From assembly GCA_016874895.1 (NCBI GenBank), contig VGSX01000033.1, forward strand, positions 1-19,671: DNA of 19,671 nt, in the 5' to 3' direction. Origin of the DNA: Deltaproteobacteria bacterium. GTDB lineage: Bacteria > Desulfobacterota > Desulfobaccia > Desulfobaccales > Desulfobaccaceae. A program made the position numbers and the translations under genes. Under the pieces are notes generated by a model that worked only from the letters and a program-made list of their open reading frames with translations, searched no databases and was not told the origin of the DNA. Positions 14,875-19,671 of this stretch are shown here, one piece after another (the stretch's first letter is position 1; each line of letters begins with the position of its first letter).

Positions 14875-17538
14875 TTAACCGGCCTTTGCTGGTAGTTGCT
14901 CTGAGGCCGGGCCAGTTTCCTTCAAAGCTGTTGCGGCAAACTCGATCTTGTGACCCTGTCGGGAAGCATGCACCCCGGTTGGCTTGATCTCCTGTTGCCC
15001 CAGCCACCGGGAAAGTGGTTCGGCCAGCAGGCGGTTCACCACCCGCTTAATTTCTCGGGCGCCATAGCGCTGAAAGTCTGCTTCGTCCAGCACTAGGTCG
15101 AAGATCTCGCCATCGATTTTTAACTCGGTTGCCTGGCCGCTGAGATGCTGGATGATCTGGTCCACCGCCAACTCTGCCAGCCGATGGCATACTTCCCGGG
15201 TTAGGGTAGGGAAAATAATAATTTTATCTAAACGATTGAGGAATTCCGGCCGAAAACGATTCCGCAGTAGTGCGATAACTTCCGAGGCAACGTCTCTTCC
15301 TTCCCCCTCCACGAAGCCGATGCGCGGCCCCTTTCCGGAAAAGGTGACGTTGGCAGTAAAAATAATATATGCCTCCCGGAAATTCACCAGACGCCCCTTG
15401 GAGTCGGTCAACTGACCCGCATCCAGGACCTGCAGGAGTATGTTGAGGACATCGGGGTGAGCTTTATCAAACTCGTCAAACAGCACCACCGAACCAGGCT
15501 GGCGACGCACCGGCCCCGTTAGCTGCCCCTCCTCCCCGTATCCCACGTATCCCGGAGGTGCTCCCACCAGCTTGGCCACCGCATGGAGTTCCATGAATTC
15601 CGACATATCCAGGCGGACCAGGGCAGGTTGGCCGGGGGTGAGAATCTCCGCCATGGCCTTGGCCATTTCAGTTTTACCGACCCCTGTGGGTCCTACAAAC
15701 ATGAGGGCAATGCGGGGACGATCCGGAGGCGTCAGCCCGGATTGGGCCAGACAGACGGCAGACGACACTGCCTCAACCGCTTCGTCCTGCCCCAGAATCC
15801 TCTCTTGCAGCAATTTTTCCAGAGGCAGGAGGGGATATTTTCCCTCCAGGAGGAGCCGGTCCACCGGTATGCCCACCCATCCTGATAAGGCGAGGGCCAC
15901 ATCCTCCCGTGTCACGTGGCTGGGACACTCTGAGCCGGCCTCTCCCAATTGCTTTGCCATGACCTGCATCCGGAAGTTGGCGCAGGCCTGGTCAACAAGA
16001 TCCAAGGCTTTGTCCGGCAGACGCCGGTGCGGAAGAAAGCGCACTGCCAAATCAACAGCGAATTTAAGGACCTCGGGGGGAAGAGTTACCTGGTGGTGTT
16101 CCTCATATACCTCTTTAAGCTTGTTTAAGAGCGATATGGCGTCTTGTGGGGTCATCTCCTTCACATCGATGACTTGGAACCGTCTTTCAAAAGCTGGGTC
16201 AGGCTCAATACGAGACCGATACTCTTTCCAGGTGGTGGCCCCGATCAGACGCAGCCGATCACTGGCCAGCGCCGGCTTGAGCATGTTGGCTATATCCAGC
16301 CCTCCCTCGGATTCGATGCGTCCCATCAGGGTGTGGAACTCATCGATGAAAAGGATAATTCCCTTATCCTGCGCCTCTGCCAGCATCTTCTGGACCCGCT
16401 CTTCCAGATCCCCTCGATAGCGTGTACCAGACACGAGACCGGCAGCGGAGATTTCGATAATCCGTTTGCCCGATAAAGCCGGAGGCGCCTCTCCTTTGGC
16501 CACGAGTTGCGCCAGACCTTCCACCAGGGTAGTCTTGCCCACTCCGGCGTCACCCACCAGAATAAGGTTATTCTTTTGTTTCCGCAGCAGGCTTTGGGTC
16601 ATCAGGGCGATTTCAGCCTCCCGACCGATCACTGGATCAAGCTTGCCCTTTCCAGCCAAAAAGGTCAGGTCCCTTCCCATAGTATTTAGTAAAGGCGTAT
16701 CTTCCCTTAAGAATTGGGGGGGGGTGGCTGTTATCACCTCCTCGGCCGCCTGGGCTAACCTTTCAGGGTTATGCTGCAGTCTTCGCAGGAGCCTGACAAC
16801 CAGGCCGTCCCCGGCCCTGAGCAGACCTGCCAGAATATGGATGGGGCCGACGTGAGTCGCGCCATGGGTTTGGGCGTATTCCTGGCTGAGCTTAAAAACG
16901 TTATGAACCCGAGGCGTGAAAATGATTTTGGACGCTTGCGGCGGTCTGGACCCAGGAATGAGGATTTGCCGAACGACTCTGCGGATAGAGGGGTTGACCC
17001 TATCCTGAGCCAGAACCTGGGTGATTAATTCGTCCTGGCATTTGCAGAGACTTATAAAAAGGTGTTCCGTACCGATAAAATAGTGCTTTTGGTAACTGGC
17101 CTCCTGGAGGGCCATTTCCAGTATCCGTTCTGCTCCCGGCGAAAAGGAGCAAGCTTTTTCCAGTCCTTTTCCTTCCATGACGACCGGTCCGTCGTATGTT
17201 ATTCTCAGATCCGTCATACCCACCCGGATGAATTCACCCGGCTGGACCTGGGTCTTGGAGGCCAGTGGCATATCTCCCACAAAAGTGCCATTCAGACTAT
17301 TGGCATCCTCCAGCCAGAAGCCTTCACTCTCCTGGCTCAACCGGGCGTGGGATCGACTGACCAATGGGTCTAAGGCCAGGCATAGGTCATTGGTGTCGGC
17401 CCGGCCAATGGTTACCAATGGCTTGGCAAAACAAAAGGCCAAGCCGTCCATCGGTCCGCTCAACACTTCAATGAGTAAATCTCTGGACTGGGCCACGAGA
17501 TCGTCATCGACGGTTGTTTTGGTTTGGTGCCACTCCAT
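14875..17538 (-). CDS. FHA-domain Clp/Hsp100 double AAA+ unfoldase
   Basis: 887 residues. Start ATG 17538 has AAGGAG 5 bases upstream and overlaps the previous gene by 35 bases. Domains: FHA (about 22-114, with G45-R46, S61RSH64 and SLNGT 81-85, so the phosphothreonine pocket looks intact); Clp N-domain repeats (about 135-270); AAA1 with Walker A GDAGVGKT (329-336), Walker B ILFIDE (395-400), pore motif RYRG and ERRF arginine finger; AAA2 with Walker A GPTGVGKT (616-623), pore motif GYVG (663-666) and Walker B VVLFDE (684-689); and a D2-small C-terminus. Only about 30 residues separate the AAA1 helical end (DLVDQA) from GWVGIPV, so the coiled-coil M-domain of ClpB is missing. A tripeptide I740-G741-F742 lies where ClpA/ClpC carry their ClpP-docking loop. 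Known: Hsp100 rings thread proteins through a pore. A ClpV of type VI secretion is an alternative, but no sheath genes are near. The fold is certain; phosphopeptide recruitment and ClpP docking are inference. Confidence 0.92.
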   Translation of the reverse strand: MEWHQTKTTVDDDLVAQSRDLLIEVLSGPMDGLAFCFAKPLVTIGRADTNDLCLALDPLVSRSHARLSQESEGFWLEDANSLNGTFVGDMPLASKTQVQPGEFIRVGMTDLRITYDGPVVMEGKGLEKACSFSPGAERILEMALQEASYQKHYFIGTEHLFISLCKCQDELITQVLAQDRVNPSIRRVVRQILIPGSRPPQASKIIFTPRVHNVFKLSQEYAQTHGATHVGPIHILAGLLRAGDGLVVRLLRRLQHNPERLAQAAEEVITATPPQFLREDTPLLNTMGRDLTFLAGKGKLDPVIGREAEIALMTQSLLRKQKNNLILVGDAGVGKTTLVEGLAQLVAKGEAPPALSGKRIIEISAAGLVSGTRYRGDLEERVQKMLAEAQDKGIILFIDEFHTLMGRIESEGGLDIANMLKPALASDRLRLIGATTWKEYRSRIEPDPAFERRFQVIDVKEMTPQDAISLLNKLKEVYEEHHQVTLPPEVLKFAVDLAVRFLPHRRLPDKALDLVDQACANFRMQVMAKQLGEAGSECPSHVTREDVALALSGWVGIPVDRLLLEGKYPLLPLEKLLQERILGQDEAVEAVSSAVCLAQSGLTPPDRPRIALMFVGPTGVGKTEMAKAMAEILTPGQPALVRLDMSEFMELHAVAKLVGAPPGYVGYGEEGQLTGPVRRQPGSVVLFDEFDKAHPDVLNILLQVLDAGQLTDSKGRLVNFREAYIIFTANVTFSGKGPRIGFVEGEGRDVASEVIALLRNRFRPEFLNRLDKIIIFPTLTREVCHRLAELAVDQIIQHLSGQATELKIDGEIFDLVLDEADFQRYGAREIKRVVNRLLAEPLSRWLGQQEIKPTGVHASRQGHKIEFAATALKETGPASEQLPAKAG

Positions 17539-18445
17539 CCGGGCTCCTTACCGGGGCTGGGATTAACAACAGTTCCCCTTGCTTGAGTAGATCCGGGTTT
17601 TGTAAACGCGAGGCATTCGCTTCCTGAATGAGGGTCCACTTTGCCCCCTGCCGGTAGAATCTCCAGGCTAAGGAGGTCAGGGTGTCGTGGGGCTGGACGC
17701 AGTAGAGAAAACTGTGTTCGTAGTTCACTTTCATCCCGTCCAGATTAAGCCCATGCACCGTGCTGGTTTCCTTGAGCACCTGCAGCAACTCCGGCATAGT
17801 CTTTACTTCACCACTGAGACGAACGCTTCCCTGGTTCCGTTCAATGAGAACCAGGGGGAACTGAGGGGGACTGGGGATGGATATCCACCTCTCGGGGGGG
17901 GGAGGTAACTCCGGCCCCGGGAGAGGCGACGTGGTAAAAGGCTGCCAGATTAAGAGGGTCAGAAAAGCCATAGTGAAGGCGTAGGCAGTTAAGGCGGAAA
18001 ACTTCCACCAGACCATTTTCCGAGCCCCTTTCCGGGCTGCCTCTGCCGCTTGCACTCGATTCTGTTGCGCTTCCAGGAGGAGTTGACCCAATGTCTCGAC
18101 CTCTGAATTTTCCGGATAATGCTTTAAAATCTGTCGAATAAGCCTTTCCGCCTCTTCTATATCGCCCTTTGCCAGCAAAGCCCGGGCTAGAGCCAAGCGG
18201 TGGCTCAACGAAGCGGGGCTCAGCGCCACTGCCGCCGCCAGAGAGGCGATGGGGCCGAGCACGATTTCCTGGGAGCTTTGGGAGAAGGCTTCTTCTTCCA
18301 GGAATTCAGGCAACAGACGTAACCGCCTGAGCGGCTCCAGGTCCGTGCCGCACTGAGGACAGGGATTACTCGTAGTCTCCGGCAAAGGGCATACTGGACA
18401 CTTTATGGGAATGGGACGCTTTGCCGTTGTTGGGTTTTCTTCCAT
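17504..18445 (-). CDS. Zinc ribbon-TPR-TM-LysM membrane protein
   Basis: 313 residues. Start ATG 18445 is chosen because GAGGA lies 6 bases upstream; an in-frame TTG at 18457 would add four residues and overlap the Hsp70 stop. Domains seen: zinc ribbon with CxxC pairs at residues 16/19 and 29/32, a TPR-like helical stretch (about 64-118), a basic patch followed by one TM helix (about 147-167), a proline-rich linker, a BON-like beta-alpha segment (about 202-242, SVRLSGEVKTMPELLQVLKE) and a C-terminal LysM (about 248-297, HDTLTSLAWRFYRQG and IQEAN). Known: LysM binds peptidoglycan or chitin-type glycans. The arginine/lysine-rich flank before the TM suggests cytoplasmic zinc ribbon and TPR with periplasmic LysM. 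It sits between the zinc-ribbon Hsp70 and the Clp gene, so it may tether chaperones to the cell wall (inference). Confidence 0.8.
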   Translation of the reverse strand: MEENPTTAKRPIPIKCPVCPLPETTSNPCPQCGTDLEPLRRLRLLPEFLEEEAFSQSSQEIVLGPIASLAAAVALSPASLSHRLALARALLAKGDIEEAERLIRQILKHYPENSEVETLGQLLLEAQQNRVQAAEAARKGARKMVWWKFSALTAYAFTMAFLTLLIWQPFTTSPLPGPELPPPPERWISIPSPPQFPLVLIERNQGSVRLSGEVKTMPELLQVLKETSTVHGLNLDGMKVNYEHSFLYCVQPHDTLTSLAWRFYRQGAKWTLIQEANASRLQNPDLLKQGELLLIPAPVRSPDGVAPNQNNRR

Positions 18446-18453
18446 AAATGTCC

Positions 18454-19671
18454 TCAAATGGAACCGCTTTTACGTCGCTGGACGAGACCATCGTCAATTT
18501 TCCCTTGAGGAATATCAAGTTCTTTCAGCATGTTGACGCCTTCTTCGATCACCTTCCAGAAGGCGTCGGCATCGTCTCGGCGGTAGGCATCCTCAGCCTG
18601 TGCGATCGTCCGCCGAAAGGCCTCGGCGTGGGAGAGCATCCCGCCTTCGTGGGCCCGCCAGGAGGATACCAGGAGAACCATCAGGTAATAGGCCGGAGTA
18701 GTCTTGTCGATGTGCTCATTTAATCGGTCCACCTTGGGTTGGGCTTCGGCCTCCTTACCCGTTTTTACCGCAGCCCTAACTTCCTCAATCAATTTATTCA
18801 AGGCATAGGTGTCCTCGGCCTTGATCATGACATTGAACCGCTCCATCATGAATTCAGCGTAACCGCAGATATTTTCGGCGCGCCGTTTCCAGGCCTCCGT
18901 TTCATCGGCGAACTTCGCAAGCAGTTCCTCGAATTCTTTTATTTTGTTATAAGTTTCATTAAAGTACCCATGGTTGACGGCCTCAATGGCCTCGTCATAG
19001 AGTTGTTCCAGAAGAGTCGCAGACCCCCAATCCATTTTCGGTAGGTATTCCTGCCACTTGGTGGAAAGACCGTCCAAGCGCCGCTCCAAGATGACTCGCT
19101 CTCCTTCACCCTGGTCTATGAAGGCTTCCAGGGAAGAGCCCGAGCCGTCCAAAACCCTGACTCTGATATGGTCGAGAATCTCATTCTCATTCAATCCCAA
19201 AGAAACTTCTACGTTGGTCCCTTGCGGCAGCCCCCGGGGTAACGGTAGCCAGACGATTCGCATGATCTCATTCTGGCTTGCCACCTCGTGGTCACCACGG
19301 TAAATGGGTATCTTGATGCGACGTTGGTTATCTCGCTTGGTCTCGTATCTTTCGACTGCAGGTTGAGGAGAAGGATAAGGAGAAGTTTTCTTGATGATGG
19401 GATCGAAGACATCCCCTGCTATCTGGATACCGTAGGCTAACCCGGTGACATTTCCCAACACCGGAAACACATAGCCGCATTGGCAGCTGATGGCCTCAGA
19501 AGCATTGGTCAGTAAACATTGGGGACACTCCTTGATCTCACCCAAGACCGCTGCCATGATGGCCGCCCCCTGGGCCACGCACTTCATGGGGTCCAGGTTG
19601 CGCATCAGTTTGTCAGGACCAAAGATATCTCCCAACAGGCGTTGTACCAAGGGGATGGAGGTGGAGCCGCC
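18454..19671 (-). CDS. Hsp70 (DnaK-like) chaperone with inserted zinc ribbon, 5' end outside window
   Basis: 405 C-terminal codons are visible and the frame is open to the window edge, so the start lies outside. A TTG at 19650 is internal, because the Hsp70 signature GGSTSIPLVQ begins just before it. Seen: end of the ATPase domain (DPMKCVAQGAAIMAAVLGE, visible residues 27-45), a zinc-ribbon pattern C49-x2-C52-x10-C63-x-C65-G, then the start of a substrate-binding domain (TGLAYGIQIAGDVFDPII, 76-93) and a long charged helical C-terminus (about 200-400). Known: Hsp70s bind exposed hydrophobic peptides in an ATP-driven cycle. The zinc ribbon sits at the interdomain linker, which is not usual for DnaK, and the tail lacks the DnaK-type EEVD-like end. 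No DnaJ or GrpE gene is visible. The stop codon overlaps or touches the next gene's possible TTG start. The family call is firm; the client and the role of the zinc ribbon are unknown. Confidence 0.9.
   Translation of the reverse strand, partial: GGSTSIPLVQRLLGDIFGPDKLMRNLDPMKCVAQGAAIMAAVLGEIKECPQCLLTNASEAISCQCGYVFPVLGNVTGLAYGIQIAGDVFDPIIKKTSPYPSPQPAVERYETKRDNQRRIKIPIYRGDHEVASQNEIMRIVWLPLPRGLPQGTNVEVSLGLNENEILDHIRVRVLDGSGSSLEAFIDQGEGERVILERRLDGLSTKWQEYLPKMDWGSATLLEQLYDEAIEAVNHGYFNETYNKIKEFEELLAKFADETEAWKRRAENICGYAEFMMERFNVMIKAEDTYALNKLIEEVRAAVKTGKEAEAQPKVDRLNEHIDKTTPAYYLMVLLVSSWRAHEGGMLSHAEAFRRTIAQAEDAYRRDDADAFWKVIEEGVNMLKELDIPQGKIDDGLVQRRKSGSI

Noticed and set aside
14875..17538. Clp gene read as ClpV of a type VI secretion system
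   Set aside because: Kinase, phosphatase and FHA neighbours fit T6SS regulation, but no TssB/C, Hcp, VgrG, TssK-M or baseplate genes are seen, and the IGF position and FHA fusion are not ClpV-like.
1..19671. tRNA, rRNA, CRISPR array, transposase or integrase genes
   Set aside because: None was recognised by eye on either strand. Subtle small RNAs cannot be excluded.

Overview
All genes in this 19.7 kb window lie on the minus strand, so transcription runs from the right edge to the left edge. There are fifteen genes: thirteen complete, and one cut off at each end. They are packed tightly, with several ATGA-type or short overlaps. The signal peptides, a lipobox, LysM and BON-like domains, TolQ/TolR-like membrane proteins, a -24/-12 promoter match and a moderate GC content suggest a Gram-negative (diderm) bacterium. 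My guess is Desulfobacterota, but that is inference and not proven by the sequence.

Right block (about 8626-19671), in transcription order: the C-terminal part of an Hsp70 with a zinc ribbon inserted between its ATPase and substrate domains; a zinc ribbon-TPR-TM-LysM membrane protein; a Clp-type double AAA+ unfoldase with an N-terminal FHA domain; a transmembrane Ser/Thr kinase; a glycine-zipper lipoprotein; a large exported TPR protein; and a second transmembrane Ser/Thr kinase with the same layout as the first.

Left block (1-8411): after a 214 bp spacer with a strong sigma-54-like promoter come an exported vWA-TM-FHA protein, a cytoplasmic FHA-like protein, a PP2C phosphatase, a MotA/TolQ/ExbB-like channel subunit, two paralogous single-TM coiled-coil proteins placed like ExbD/TolR, an exported TPR/glycine-rich protein preceded by three tandem hairpins, and the start of an exported DUF1598-like protein, which is preceded by a 147 bp inverted-repeat element.

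Read together, the window looks like one envelope-spanning phospho-signalling machine. Two kinases write Ser/Thr phosphorylation and one phosphatase erases it. FHA domains on a Clp unfoldase and on a vWA receptor are candidate readers. Hsp70 and Clp supply protein remodelling, a proton-channel-like trio may supply energy, and LysM, BON, vWA and TPR parts reach into the periplasm. The parts list recalls the kinase/phosphatase/FHA/ClpV regulators of type VI secretion and the vWA-kinase-PP2C triad described next to ter genes. No secretion-sheath or ter genes are present here, so this combination is the best candidate for an undescribed system in the window. The functional coupling is inference from gene order and domain content.
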